The notes: generated by a model not told the origin, from the letters alone. 64,000 nucleotides of DNA from Isochrysis galbana (GCA_018136815.1 CM030932.1:9674429-9738428); one strand, 5' to 3'; counted from the first letter of the stretch, positions 30,105-41,530 are shown. Numbers and translations are program-made.

Positions 30105-31838
30105 ATGCGCGCGGTGTTGCTGGTCGCGCTCTGCGCCTCCACCCATGCCCTCCTCCTCGTCCGCCCCGTGCGCGCCCGCCAACCCTTGATGGTGGCGGAG
30201 AGGATTGCAATCGCAGGGGAAACCAGAGATCGGGAGGCCTCCCTGCTGGTAGAACCGAAGCCCGAGGCCATCGCGGGGGTCGGGCGGCCATATCAGGTCG
30301 CAATTGCTGGGGGAGGTATCGGAGGCCTATGCACCGCCCTCGTCCTCCTCAACATGGGCTTTGAGGTAAGCATTGCCATACGGCAGACGGAAAACGGGGA
30401 GGGAGGTGGGATTGGCCACAGGAGAAGGGGGCGTGCTAAGTCAGCGCGCGCCCCAATGTGCTGACTGCCCCATGTACCTATGCCTCAGGTCACTGTTTTC
30501 GAGAAGACGCGGCAGTACCGCCCCTTTGGCGGCCCTATCCAAGTTGCGTCGAACGCAGCTGAGTCCATCCGTCGCATCGACGAAAGCACTTACGACAAGA
30601 TCCTCTCAAAGGCGACTGTTATAGGCGATCGCACAAATGGCCTCAAGGACGGGCTGTCGGACGAATGGTTCGCCACATTCGACCTTGACTCACCGGCGCG
30701 CCGGCGCGGCCAGGTGTCCTCAGTCGTCATCGACCGGCCAATCCTTCAGGATATCCTGTTGGAGAAGGTGGGCCACTGTGTGACAAAGGGCTGCGAGGTG
30801 GTTGGATGCCGGGAGGTCGGCCAGCGCGTCGTCGTAGAGCTCTCGGACGGGACAACGCATGAGGCGGACATGCTCGTCGGCTCGGATGGCATCAAGTCGC
30901 GCGTGAGAGACCTTTTCGACCCAACACGCCGTGAACCCATCTGGTCTGGCTATACATGCGTTGCGGGAATGGCGTACGTCGTGCCGCATGATCTGAAGGA
31001 GGTTGGCTACAAAGTCTGGGTCGGCCCGCGCAAGTATTTCGTGTCAGTCGACGTGGGCGGCGGCAGGATTCAGTGGTACGCATTCCTGAACATCCCACCA
31101 GGAACGGTGAGCATAGAGCGCCAGGAGCTCGTCAACTGGCTTCGCAATGAGCAGTTTGCCGAGTGGGCAGCTGATGTGCACCTGCTGCTCGACCACTCGC
31201 CCATCGACGAGGTCGAGCAGCGAGATCTCTACGACCGGCCGCCTGACCTTCAGTGGAGCAACGGACGCGTCTGCCTGCTCGGTGACGCCGCGCACCCCAT
31301 GATGCCCAACCTGGGTCAAGGTGGCGGTATGGCCATCGAGGATGCGCTCATCCTGGGCCAAGAGCTCGCGAAGCTCCCACGGCATGGCGAGGAGCAGCCG
31401 CACCCCTTTGCACTACGTGACTCGATCCCTCGAGCACTGCGCCGGTACAACCAAAACAGAGTGCTGCGTGCTGCCGCGGTGCAGGGCCTCTCGCGTATAT
31501 CGTCTGCCTTCCTCTTCCAGTATCAGCCACCTATCAAGCTCGAGTGGTCGCCTTCGCCACGTCTCGTGCACCTAGGTCCCCGGTCGTGGATTACGCGCGC
31601 ATGCCAGGGGTTCTTGCAAAACGTAGCGTTCCCCCTGCAGTTTGAATTCCTATTCTCTTTCCCCGGGGAGATCAACCCGGAGATGTTCGCCGAGAGCAAT
31701 GCCGGCGACTTTGGCTCGCTGCAGGCGTCCCAGTCGCCGCGCCCACAGCGAGCAGGGCCGACGAAGCTAGGCGCCCCGGAGCGCGAGCTCGTCTCGGGGG
31801 GTATGTCGCTCAGGGATTGGCTGTCGCAGTACTGGTGA
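30105..31838 (+). CDS. Zeaxanthin epoxidase-like FAD monooxygenase
   Basis: Converts zeaxanthin to violaxanthin through antheraxanthin, an FAD- and oxygen-dependent step of the xanthophyll cycle. Exon 1 is 30105-30365 and exon 2 is 30489-31838, joined by a GTAAGC...CTCAG intron of 123 bp; total 536 residues. The leader MRAVLLVALCASTHALLLVRPVRA looks like a signal peptide plus plastid transit start. The FAD-binding motif GGGIGGL is near residue 69, the intron follows the first Rossmann strand, and the second flavin motif GDAAHPMMPNLGQGG and the DMLVGSDGIKS element are intact. The C-terminus lacks the FHA domain of plant enzymes. A related algal FAD monooxygenase with another substrate is possible. 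Confidence 0.85.
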
Positions 31839-33287
31839 TGCGTTTAACACGACGGCCATTACACAGCTTTCGGTGGCGCACCTCCTTTCGAGAGTGGCAC
31901 GGCACTCGTTGGCGCCCTCGTGCAACACAGCACCTTCGGTCGAGCGGAAGAAGATTGGCCCCACCTAACGACCATCTTTACGGCTAGGGCGGCCCTCTTT
32001 CTTGTGCACGCGCCCCATGCTATTCAGTGATGTGAGCGCCTTGTGGGCTCCCACACGCCTCGTGCCATGTTGGTGAGCTACGCCCATCAGTATTTGCTCT
32101 GGGTCCATGGTCAAGCCTGCACAATGTCCGCATGTATTGGTGTTAGCAGTGGCACAGCCGCCTTCGGTATCTCCACTGCAACATCGACTCGTCTCCCTCT
32201 TATGATCAACGCGGTTCCTGTACGCCTACATTCTCGAGGCGTTACACACACATCGCTTTGACGACACGATCCTTCCCAGGCTCTTCGACGATGAGGCGCG
32301 CGTTGTGTATATAGCTCGAGAGGGAGTTCTTCACGTCTATGCGTTAAGTGAGCACGGGTGGATACAAGGTGCATCGTGAAACGGTGGGTGAGCTAGTCGT
32401 GTCTTACTTTGTGCGATGGATGAAAGCTCAACACCCATCACACCGTTTTGCACATGTTACGGCATGTGTTCGCACGTCACATTCCTGAACTGACACGTCA
32501 AAGGCGTGAACCTCGTGCGCTCAACTATCCAGCCATCACAAGCCGTTCATCGTAGATAGGGCAAGATAAAAAGTTCACTAGAAATTCTACTCGACTAACT
32601 TTATATTTGGTTCGCATGGGGGAGGGCATGCTTCCTCTCCCAGCCCACCCTGATGGGTGGGAATCGCGCTCACTCCTCACCCTCACCCCCCCCCCCCCCC
32701 CCCCCCGCGCCCCGCCCCTTGCGCACTTGGCACTTGGCATGCAGCGGGGCCTTGCCATTCCTGCCCAGACTCTCCCTGAGGGCTGGGTCTAGACCGGGCA
32801 CTCAGGCCCTTCGCGGCCTGCTCATCGCTCTGAACCCTCCCTCCCCCCTGGCCCTGGTCGCTAGGCGAGGCACCAGACAAACAGAGTCGGACAAAGACAG
32901 AAGCTCCTACTGCGGGCTGCAGGGTGCATGGGGCGCGCTGCGCGCTGCGGGCCAGAGGCCAGAGGGGGCAGCAACGTGTGCTTGAGAGCAGGTCGCAGGA
33001 CGCTTACAGGCCGCAGGCATGGGGGAGGGAGGGAGAGGGAGGGAGAGGGAGAGGGACACGGAGACGGAGAGGGAGAGGGTTGAGACGAGGTGATGGTGAT
33101 GGTGATGGTGATGGTGATGGGATGCGGATGCGGGGGGGATGGGGTGAAGAGGAGAGCGACCATTCTCGGGCAGCGCCCCCCAGACCTGCGGCCCACTTGA
33201 AGAGAGGAGGCGACGCTAGCGGCGTGAGCTGTACGGGTACAAGGTACAACGGTCGCTCCGCGAAAAACTATTGTTATAGTTTGACCT
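31839..33287. other. Non-coding stretch with GATGGT minisatellite
   Basis: No gene is supported. A C run lies at 32686-32706, and a six-base GATGGT unit is repeated from 33090 to 33120 next to GA-rich repeats (33020-33080). Confidence 0.4.
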
Positions 33288-34208
33288 ATGGAGCGTGCCG
33301 CGACCGCTCCCGAGCCCCAGGCGACCCTCGCCACCGCGCCCCACCTGGGACGCCCCACGCCGCCCGAGGCGGCTCGTCAGAAAGCCCTCTCAAAGCCCAT
33401 CCAGCCCATCCAAACCACACCCGCGCAAGCGCGCGGGGTGGCGAGCACTGGCACCGAACAGGTTGCCACCATGGCTCTGCGTAGCATGCAGGGGGTCTTG
33501 GAGACCCCCTCCAACAGTGGGAAACCCTCCCACCCCAAGAGCACCTCATGTGGGAGGGCAGCTCAGCTGCCCTCCCCATGGTGGAAACCTCTACCATCAG
33601 TGCACCCAACATGGGAGGGCACTTCACAACCATCAATCTCCTACGGAGAGCACCCTAAGCCTCTGTTTTCCATGTTGAGTCACTTCTCGTTTTCACCCCG
33701 CTCCTTTGGGCCACAAGAACCTACAACTCAGTGCCCTGCCTTGGGCACTCCTTCAACACTTGACTCCCTCTCCCACTCTCCCTTCCCTCTACAACCAACC
33801 CAAGTAGCACGACCCCCCTCGCCCTCTGTTCAAAGCACCAAAAATTTCAACTCAAGACTCATGTTGATACACCTCTCGTTTTCACCCCACTCTTGTGGGC
33901 CACAATCACCTACAACTCAGTGCCCTGCCTTGGGCCCTCTTCCAACACTTCACTCCCTCTCCCACTCCCTCTTGGAACTACAAGCAACCCAAGAAGCACA
34001 ACCCCCCTCGCCCTCATCTGTTTCAAGCACCAAAAATTTCGACTTAAGACAAGAGGGAGGATATGTCTTGAGGCGGCGTCGCTGCCCATGCCTAGCGCAA
34101 GGGTATAGCGCCCCCACTCAGACATCTCCTTCCCCACAGCTCCTCTCTGAGGAGTTGCTCCTCTCCCTCCCATTAGGCCCCCTTGCCTGCGAGATGTGTT
34201 TGAAGTGA
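33288..34208 (+). CDS. Retroelement ORF1-like protein with internal tandem repeat
   Basis: 306 residues starting MERAATAPEP. The start context and first residues resemble frames at 39712 and 63405, which also begin ATGGAGCG, so this is probably the 5' end of the same LINE-like family. Residues about 130-255 consist of two copies of a roughly 60-residue unit (SHFSFSPRSFGPQEPTTQC and LSFSPHSCGPQSPTTQC, each ending in a STKNF motif), at DNA level about 190 bp in tandem. The protein is Pro/Ser/Thr-rich with no folded domain evident. Downstream, the element is replaced by an inverted piece of the same family (34118-34600). Confidence 0.4.
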   Translation: MERAATAPEPQATLATAPHLGRPTPPEAARQKALSKPIQPIQTTPAQARGVASTGTEQVATMALRSMQGVLETPSNSGKPSHPKSTSCGRAAQLPSPWWKPLPSVHPTWEGTSQPSISYGEHPKPLFSMLSHFSFSPRSFGPQEPTTQCPALGTPSTLDSLSHSPFPLQPTQVARPPSPSVQSTKNFNSRLMLIHLSFSPHSCGPQSPTTQCPALGPLPTLHSLSHSLLELQATQEAQPPSPSSVSSTKNFDLRQEGGYVLRRRRCPCLAQGYSAPTQTSPSPQLLSEELLLSLPLGPLACEMCLK

Positions 34209-34600
34209 GGGTGTTTGTCCGTGTGTTTGAGCATCGGGTGTGTGTATAGTTTTGCCACGTGGATCCACTCATCTCGGGTCAAGTCTAGTTTACGGGTCCA
34301 CTTTTCTCGGCCTGGCTGCGGTTTGTCGCTGGGGCCACCCACCAGGTATTCGCTCGTGATGTCGGATACGGTGATCTGGTCTAGTTGTATCTTGCCGTTA
34401 AGCGCGTATTCATCTGCTAAGGGGTACTCTAGGTGTTTCGGGCCTTTGAGCCCGCTTTCCCATCTGGCCGGTGTGTGGAATAGTGCCTCTTCTCCCGACT
34501 TAGCTACGTCAGTGGTGTTAGTGGTTTCTCCCAGGTAGTTGGTGTTGGTATATATCCATATGTTGTTCATTTTTGTGATGTATTTATCCTCTTCAGACAC
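34118..34600 (-). mobile_element. LINE-like ORF fragment, inverted
   Basis: The minus-strand frame resembles the middle of the 40151-41530 ORF: LEYPLADEYALNG against LEFPLPEEYALDG, a Trp-rich segment before it, and IHVAKLYTHPML against RHLARIYTSPMM, then FKHISQ against FQHITH. It stops matching near 34210. It is an internal fragment of the LINE-like family in opposite orientation to the preceding ORF1-like frame, giving an inverted arrangement. Confidence 0.55.
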
Positions 34601-34724
34601 TTTGATTTCCCTTGTCTCGTTTTCCGGTCGAGTTTCGTCGCTTGTTCGCTCCGGTTGCGCCTTTGCGGCTGGCTGTTGCGGTGCCGGGCTAGCCTGCGCT
34701 TTGTCTTGGAGACAAAAGTGCCCC

Positions 34725-35100
34725 CCTCGGACATCTCTCTTAAACTACTGCGAGTTTGCGTAAATGTGAACCTCAGCGAAACAGTCTGCTATGCTCGCGC
34801 ACGGCGCCTCGCGCGGGGGGACCGAGGCACATCGCGCCCTGCGCATCCACGGCCTGCGCATAGGTGATTGCAAGTCATCACACCCTTCCCCCTCGGACAT
34901 CTCTCTTAAACTGCGAGTTTACGTAATTGTCAACCTCAGAGAAACAATCTACTGTGCTCACGCATGGCGCCCCGCGCGGGGGAGGACCGAGGCACATCGC
35001 GCCCTGCGCATCCACGGCGTGCCGTATGCAAACGCGCGGCGCCCCGCGCGGACATCGCGCCCTGCGCATGGGTGATTGCAAGTCACCACACCCTTCCCCT
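34725..35100. repeat. 166-bp tandem repeat with GC-rich core
   Basis: CCTCGGACATCTCTCTTAAA starts at 34725 and again at 34891, giving a 166-bp period. Each unit has a GC-rich core (GGGACCGAGGCACATCGCGCCCTGCGCATCC) and ends GTGATTGCAAGTCA. A shortened third core lies at 35037-35085. Diverged copies in inverse orientation form a second pair at 46437-46697. Confidence 0.7.
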
Positions 35101-35259
35101 CAAACTCTCCATTTAACGTTTACAGCGGACGTGATTGCTCCACGCGCCCTGATATCCATCGTAGTGTTGCCATGTCACGGGTAAAAAACTTTTCGCACAC
35201 ACCCTAAATTTAAAATAATGTTATTTTTATAACCGTGGACATTTGATCTCTCAATTCGA

Positions 35260-36132
35260 CTGATCGACTGATGTCCCACAATTGACGGAACGACACCTTA
35301 GCCACGGCGAACAGATTCGCGGACGACCCGACATGCCGTTTTTGCGGCATAGCCCCCGAATGCTCCACGCATTTAGCCGTATGCATCGCGACGGAGCCCG
35401 TCTTCGAATTCATAGAGGGTCTTATAGGGATTAATCTCAGACCGGGCGCTCAGAAGTAGCCCAACGTCGTTTTTGCTACCAAGTGGACAGGCCTCACCCC
35501 TCCTCGGGATACTTAGGTATCCTGGCGTGGAGGTATATCCTTACGGACTTCTACAACATTCAATATGGCAACGCGGATGGTAGGACCGCTAGATCGATCC
35601 TGAGGGCAATTCTCACTAGATACCATCTATTAGTAACGGCGAGAATCGGTTTCTTTCAAAGGCTTAAGAGGCAACGGGAGAAGAGGGGGCTACACGCCCC
35701 GAGCAATAAACATTTAAAAAAGATAATAAGCCCTCTTTACACGGTGGATAAAGACTTCAACCTCGAAACGTCGGAGAACCTCTCGCAGGCGGCGAGAGAA
35801 TAGAGAATTGGATATACGACACATCACTTAAGATGGATAGAAATTTTACTAGCAGGAAAATTGGCAGAGATCAAAGCAGGATCACACGGACTCTAAGGAA
35901 GGTATCCCGACCAAAGTAAAAACACAAGAGAAACCACAGTCTCCCGCCCCCTTCTCTCCGACTCCTGGCCGAAGCAGCGCGCACGGCCTCCCCGGAACCG
36001 GCTTCTCCGCTAAAGAGGGAATTGGGGAAGGGGAAGGGGGTCGATAAGGGTTAGGGTTGGGTAGTAGGGAGGTTCACTAGCACGCTGCCTCACGCCGCAC
36101 ATGTAGCGGGGATTTTTAAGAAGATTTTTTTT
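35260..36132 (+). mobile_element. LINE-like retroelement, 3' end fragment (copy B)
   Basis: From about 35320 the plus strand reads a Cys/His cluster (TCRFCGIAPECSTHLAVC) like that of LINE ORF2 C-termini, then after a stop the 35483-35803 frame with ILAWRYILTDFYNIQYGN, nearly identical to copy A. The 3' untranslated region (35804-36132) includes AAGGGTTAGGGTTGGG (36047-36062), resembling two telomere repeats, and ends in T8 at 36125-36132. It is 5' truncated and interrupted by at least one stop, so it is inactive. Confidence 0.65.
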
Positions 36133-36229
36133 CTATCCAGCCCTTGGCCCTCGGCCCTTACTAAGCCTTACACTTTCACTCTACATCCTTTTCTTTACTC
36201 TACTACAGTTACCTGCGCATACAAGGTCA

Positions 36230-36761
36230 ATGGAAGCGTACCAGTAAAGAAGGAAGGGCAGGGCGCCGGGGGGGGGGGGGGGCGAAGAGGCTGAGCGCGT
36301 GAGCTCGCTCACGGTCGGCGGCCGCGTCTCCGCCCCCACCCACCCACCCACCCTCTTCCCTCTCTATCTCATATCCGAGCGAGACCTCACCCTCTCTCCC
36401 CTGCCCCTCCTCCTTTCTCCTTTCTCCCCCTTCTCCGCCCCCCCCCTCCTCTCCCCCCTCCTCTCGCTCCCCCAGCCTGCCGTCCGCAGCCATCACGCTC
36501 CCCGAGCAGACTCACTCGGCGGAGACGCGCTCCTCGCGCTCGGAGGCGGCGCGCGCGCTGCGCCGGCCCGACGAGCGCGTCAAGTACGACGCGGGAGACT
36601 GCGACGACCTCGCAAAGGCCAGCCAGCGCTGCCTGCAGGCAACCGGCTACGACCGAGCGAAGGCCGCAAAGGAGTGTGAGCCACACTACGAGGCATACCG
36701 CAACTGCAGGCGGGCGGTGACTGCTGCGAAGCGAAAGGACGTTAAGACAATCTTCGGCTAA
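36230..36761 (+). CDS. Twin CX9C protein (Cox23/CHCHD7-like)
   Basis: Small coiled-coil-helix-coiled-coil-helix protein of the kind imported by Mia40 into the mitochondrial intermembrane space, often for cytochrome oxidase assembly. The certain part is the last exon (about 36476-36761): Cys codons at 36600, 36630, 36675 and 36705 form CDDLAKASQRC and CEPHYEAYRNC, two exact CX9C motifs 14 residues apart, followed by RRAVTAAKRKDVKTIFG as in CHCHD7/Cox23. No ATG opens this exon. A 14-nt first exon at 36230-36243 (ATGGAAGCGTACCA|GTAAAG) joined to CCCAG|C at 36476 keeps frame but is speculative. The stop TAA shares one base with the ATG of the next gene. Confidence 0.75.
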
Positions 36762-37708
36762 TGGACACACCACTTCTTCAGGCTCTCAGTGGACGGTCCG
36801 CAATGCTGGCCCTCCTCACGTACGCCGGCTGCTACTGGGCCTCGGGCCGAGCCATCTCGCGCCCGGCGCCTTTCGGCCCACGCTGGATTGCCGCTTTGCT
36901 TGCCAACTTCTTCACCTGGCTGATGCGTGTCGTCGGAAAGTGCCCAATCACGAGCGTGCCTCCCGAGAAGCCTCTAGTCGAAGGGCGTCAGACAGAAGTC
37001 GTCTGGCACCCTCATGGTGCATACACAACCATGTGCTTCATGCACTGCGCACAGTACACTGTCGCCGCTCAGCCGCTCCAATGGTATCCAGGTGTGGCGC
37101 CCGTGCTCTTTAAAGTCCCCTTCTTCCGCGAGATGCTCCTACTGCTCAACGCGCGCTCGGTCGAGCGCAAATCACTTGAGGCACTTGTCCTCGCCGGGCA
37201 CTCGATCGGCGTCCAACCCGGTGGCATTCCCGAGCAGCTACTCTCCGATCACCGACGAGAAATCGCTCTGTTTCCGCGCCATCTCGGCTTTGTACGCCTA
37301 GCCATGCGCTATGGCCTCGATCTACTCCCCGTCTACATCTTTGGTGAAAATCAGGCGTACACGACAATGGGGGAATGGGGCCAGGCCTTGTCGGCCTTCA
37401 CCTACAAATGGCTCGGCATGCCACTCGTCCCTGTCACAGGCCGATTTGGTCTTCCTTGGCTCGTACCGAAGCCAACAAACGTCCATGTGCGCTGGGGCAA
37501 TGCCATCTCTGCTGGTTCCCCGAACCCAAACCCCACAAACGACGAGGTGCAGGCCGTCTTCGAACTGTACCTTGCTGAGCTGCGCCGCGTCTTCAACAAG
37601 CACAAGGACGCTTGTCTGCCGCCGGAGGTTGCTGCGAAGGGCCTCACCGTCATGTTCCACGGCAAGGAGCCGGGCGCCTCGTTGCGCACATCAAACTCTA
37701 AACTCTGA
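36761..37708 (+). CDS. DGAT2-family acyltransferase
   Basis: Acyl-CoA:diacylglycerol (or monoacylglycerol/wax) acyltransferase of the ER membrane, the last step of triacylglycerol synthesis. 315 residues, close to the family's usual 300-390. Residues about 15-55 form one or two membrane segments (AMLALLTYAGCYWASG, WIAALLANFFTWLM). The catalytic HPHG is at 83-86 in WHPHGAYTTM; further family motifs are GVQPGGIPEQL, FVRLAMRYGLDLLPVYIFGENQ and a C-terminal EVQAVFELYLAELRRVFNKHK. PGG replaces the more usual VGG. The ATG overlaps the stop of the CX9C gene (TAATG), so either the two share a transcript or the true start is the downstream ATG at 36803. Confidence 0.87.
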   Translation: MDTPLLQALSGRSAMLALLTYAGCYWASGRAISRPAPFGPRWIAALLANFFTWLMRVVGKCPITSVPPEKPLVEGRQTEVVWHPHGAYTTMCFMHCAQYTVAAQPLQWYPGVAPVLFKVPFFREMLLLLNARSVERKSLEALVLAGHSIGVQPGGIPEQLLSDHRREIALFPRHLGFVRLAMRYGLDLLPVYIFGENQAYTTMGEWGQALSAFTYKWLGMPLVPVTGRFGLPWLVPKPTNVHVRWGNAISAGSPNPNPTNDEVQAVFELYLAELRRVFNKHKDACLPPEVAAKGLTVMFHGKEPGASLRTSNSKL

Positions 37709-39441
37709 TCGGGTGCGATGGCAATCTGCTCTCCCCGAAAGAAGCACAGCTGCTTGCGGTCAGTGGATGGAGAGCAGGGTATCAATGTGCTTGAGGTGTG
37801 CAAGGGAGACGCGGTCGACGTTGTCGTCGTACAACTAGCCATCTCAAAGACGAGGAGTGCAAGAGTTCGAGCAAAAATCTGGAGCCAGACGTATAGGTTG
37901 GTGTCCACATTATGCAATGTTATGTGACGCGCACGCAACTAACTGTATAACCAGTTGCCATGTTATAATAAAACATCTGAGCGTTAGTACCACTACCACT
38001 ACTGCCACTAGCCCGGTACTACCACGACACCCCTCAGCGCACCTACCCGTAGGCCTTGACGTGGTGTGTCAAGGCGAGAAGCGCTCGATCACCATCACCC
38101 ACAGTATGGAAAAGCGTTCAATCACCATCAGCCTACACGTGGAACGCGTTCAATTGCCATCATCCCCACAGCATGGGAAAGCTTTGCTGTCACGGATGGT
38201 TTTACGTGGTGTGTGGTGTGCACCCTAGAACTTATATTGGGATGCGGAGGGGGAGAGGGCCGCGTGAGTCGAGCCGTGATCTGACGAATTGTGATGGCCC
38301 ATAGGGCCTGAGGGCAATGAGGAAGGGGCCATGCCGGCGGCAGGCGCGGCGGAGGAGACGAGTTCGGAGGTGCTGACGGGCTGAGGCCCGTCAGCAGAGG
38401 AAGGCGGGCAGGCGGGCTTGAGCGAGGGCGAGGACGGCGGCGAAAGCGGCATCGAGCGAGCGGCGAGAGGCGAGAGCGAGTGTGAGGAGGGCTGTGATGG
38501 CAGGGGCTGGCGAGATAAGGAGAGGTTGTAGGGTATGAGTGTTACGAGAGCGAGAGCGACGAGAGCGAGAGCGACGACGGATGACGACTGGCGACAGGAC
38601 GACGGACAACGACACCCAGGAAAACACCCCGTCTCTCGCCCCACGACTTTCTCACATAACTCGACTGAAATCAAACCCAAACACTCCGGCCAGACGACGA
38701 CGGACGACGATCAGAAGGCGATCTGTCGGCGATCCCGTCTGGAAGGAGAATCGCACCATAACGGAAACGAGGGGCAATCCTGCCGCACAAGATTCCAAAA
38801 GACTTACCAAATAAGACGAGAGAAGTGCGGTGTGCCTAAGGGGGAGATGCGATGAGATTGCAAATTAAACCTGATTGCAATCACTGAAGTAGATAGAGAA
38901 GCGCGGAGAAGATAGCGAATTAAACCTATTTGCGAGGCGCCTAGGAGGGAGAAAGGTGGGGAAACTTCCCTTCTCTTCGAGAGAAAGAGAGAGAACGCTC
39001 CACAACCCAAGACCCTATGCGTCCAAGCGAAGCTTTTTGACCGAGAACGAGAACGAGAGAATTATAACGATAAATGCCGAACGACGAAGAGAAGAGAGAA
39101 GCCTAACGAGTGTCGACTCGCGAATGCGACACCCCCCTGCTAGGATCGAGCGTCCCGCGAGGAAAGAAGAGAGCCTAACGGACATCGGAGAGCTCCGAAC
39201 AAGTCACATCGATTGGATATTCGCCGATCGCCGAGACCCGCAAGCAAGCTCGGCGGAGTGATGGGGAGGGGGTATGGGGTATGGGTAGGCCGGTATGGGG
39301 GGTATATACTTTGTGGCCCCACACATTGCTCTATCTATGAATGATGTGTGTCGTATGTCACATGCATGTCACATGCATTCACAGTTAGTATAGTGCGTGG
39401 CGGGCTCACGATCACCATATGACATACGACATACATACTTC
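37709..39441. repeat. Non-coding region with short tandem repeats
   Basis: Three diverged units of 32-36 bp containing GCGTTCAATCACCATCA lie at 38079-38184. A GAGCGA-rich stretch lies at 38540-38575. A block at 39004-39130 (CCAAGCGAAGCTTT ... CGCGAATGCGAC) is repeated in the same orientation at 46997-47112. The open frames crossing the region are short and without motifs. Confidence 0.5.
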
Positions 39442-39711
39442 TTACGCACACGCGCCCTTGCGCTTATTGCGATTGCATCGCAACATCACCGACGCCTCCA
39501 CCTGATCAGCCAACGAATTAGCACGATCTGCACCAAACATGCATTGCAGCAAACTGAACACACGCTCAGACGCGGCAGAGTTGGGGCTGAGACAAAGGGC
39601 AATCCGTGCAGCAATCGCCCAAGTTGGAAACTTGGTATGGTGCGATGCCCACCATGATAGCACGTCTTTGGTTAAAGACTGCACATCAACTATCGTTAAA
39701 CCGATAGGGTC

Positions 39712-41530
39712 ATGGAGCGCGCGCCGCTCCCCTCCCCTCCTGCCGCCCCACCCGCCGCGATGGATGATCGGGCCATGCTCGACGCCTCGAACCCGAAGCG
39801 CCCACGAGAGGGCGCCCCACCGACCAAGGTGCGCACGAGGCGCGACCCGAGCCGTCCCCGGACAGCCACACGCCAGCAAGGACACCATGCCCAGCATGGC
39901 CACCACAGCCCCCAACTCCTCCCAACCACTCATGGCCACACGACAGCTGTGACAAGCCGGCTCAGAGCCGCATCCCATAGGGAAAGCCGCAAGGCTGGGC
40001 CCCTACAAAGCCGCGGTACTGACCCCGTGCGACAGCACGAGGCACAGACCTGGCCAGACATCTCACCAACTCCAAGGGGGGAACAGTCAAACTGGTGCAG
40101 CACAAGCTGCACCAGGGGAACGGAATGGCAGACCACCCCCAAGGGAGACCATGAAGATGGCTCTTGGGCCCAACCCGCAGTCCCTCCGTCGCCGCGGGCG
40201 ACGACGAGGACAGTCGAGACAAATCCAGAACAGACCCACAGCCAAGCCTGCACCCACACAAACACCAAGAGGGGCACATGCCCACACCACAAGCGTAGCG
40301 AAACGCACCACGATCCTGATGCACCCGCATCAGACCACGCTCAAGGGGCATGGGACTCTCCCCATGCCTCCAAGACCCGCAAATTCCAGACTAACCCCCA
40401 CTCCGCCGCCGCCGGCCCTCAGATGGCAGACATCCAAGACATCGAGCAAGAGATGGAACCCACCCGGGAACGCCCCGTCCCCCGCGGAGGAACAACAAAT
40501 GCCCCCCCCAGAAATCCGCATTAGCAAAAATGGTGAGTTCTACGCACGACATAAAGGCGTCTGGTTTGAGGCCGAACTGTCATACCTGGGCACGCCCATC
40601 ATAGGAGAGCGACTACAAGGCGCACCAACCGACTTAGACATATGCCCCCCCGCTAAATGGGGGGAAGGATACAAGGGAAACAGGATACTGGAATTCCCTC
40701 TGCCGGAAGAGTACGCACTAGACGGAAGCACACCATTAGACAAAACAAAGGTGAGCCACCTAACGAAAGCCCTTCAGAAACAGAACGACAGAACCCAAAC
40801 CCAAAGTGGACCTCAACGATGGAAGGATAGACTCCCGGTCAACACGAACACGAACACATGGAGGCATCTGGCTCGCATATACACCTCCCCGATGATGACA
40901 GCAAGAGACACATACCTACACTTCCAACACATCACGCATCGACGGATTGGAACGCACAACAGATTCCCCGGAAGAGACCCGACATGCCGCCTCTGCAAGC
41001 TAGCGCACGAATCCTCCACGCACCTAGGGACATGCCCGGCGCTAGACGACATCTTTGACATGATACACGAGTTAACGGACTACCACCCAACCCAACAAGT
41101 TTCGACAAATACCGACCAAGCCGTAGACAGATTGTTCATACTCCCCAACACGCACTCGCCACACTCTAGAGAGATACTATACATCCTAGCATGGAGATAT
41201 ATTCTAACAGACTTTTACAAAGTACACTTCGACGACATAACATTCGATAGCAAACAAATCAAGAGAAGAATTCTGACGAGATTCACCACCCTAGTGAAAG
41301 CAGCGCACTTCGGCAACTCCACGGACGCGGCCAGAAGAGCCCAGGCGGACATGGGTCGACAACCAAAAAAACGAATGGACACCAACGACTTCCGCCCTCT
41401 CTTCGACGCAACAGACAACGACAACGATACACTAGTACCAAGTCACACCTTAAAAATAACAACACAAAAACTAGACATCGAACATATCCTCATGCAAGAA
41501 AACAACGAACAAGCGAGCGACCAGGGATAG
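39712..41530 (+). CDS. LINE-derived ORF: ORF1-like start fused to Cys/His C-terminal region
   Basis: Two overlapping frames (39712-40524 and 40151-41530). The first begins MERAPLPSPP and is Pro/Arg/Thr-rich, like the frames at 33288 and 63405. The second continues with a folded-looking part: LEFPLPEEYALDG, a Trp/His segment, then TCRLCKLAHESSTHLGTC (a zinc-ribbon-like Cys/His cluster common after the reverse transcriptase of non-LTR elements) and REILYILAWRYILTDFY. The switch between frames lies within a 370-nt overlap, so a small indel is likely. It may encode an RNA-binding protein, but this is inference. Confidence 0.5.

Noticed and set aside
30373-30624. Alternative plus-strand frame overlapping the epoxidase intron
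   Set aside because: It reads through the intron in another phase and overlaps the verified epoxidase exons.
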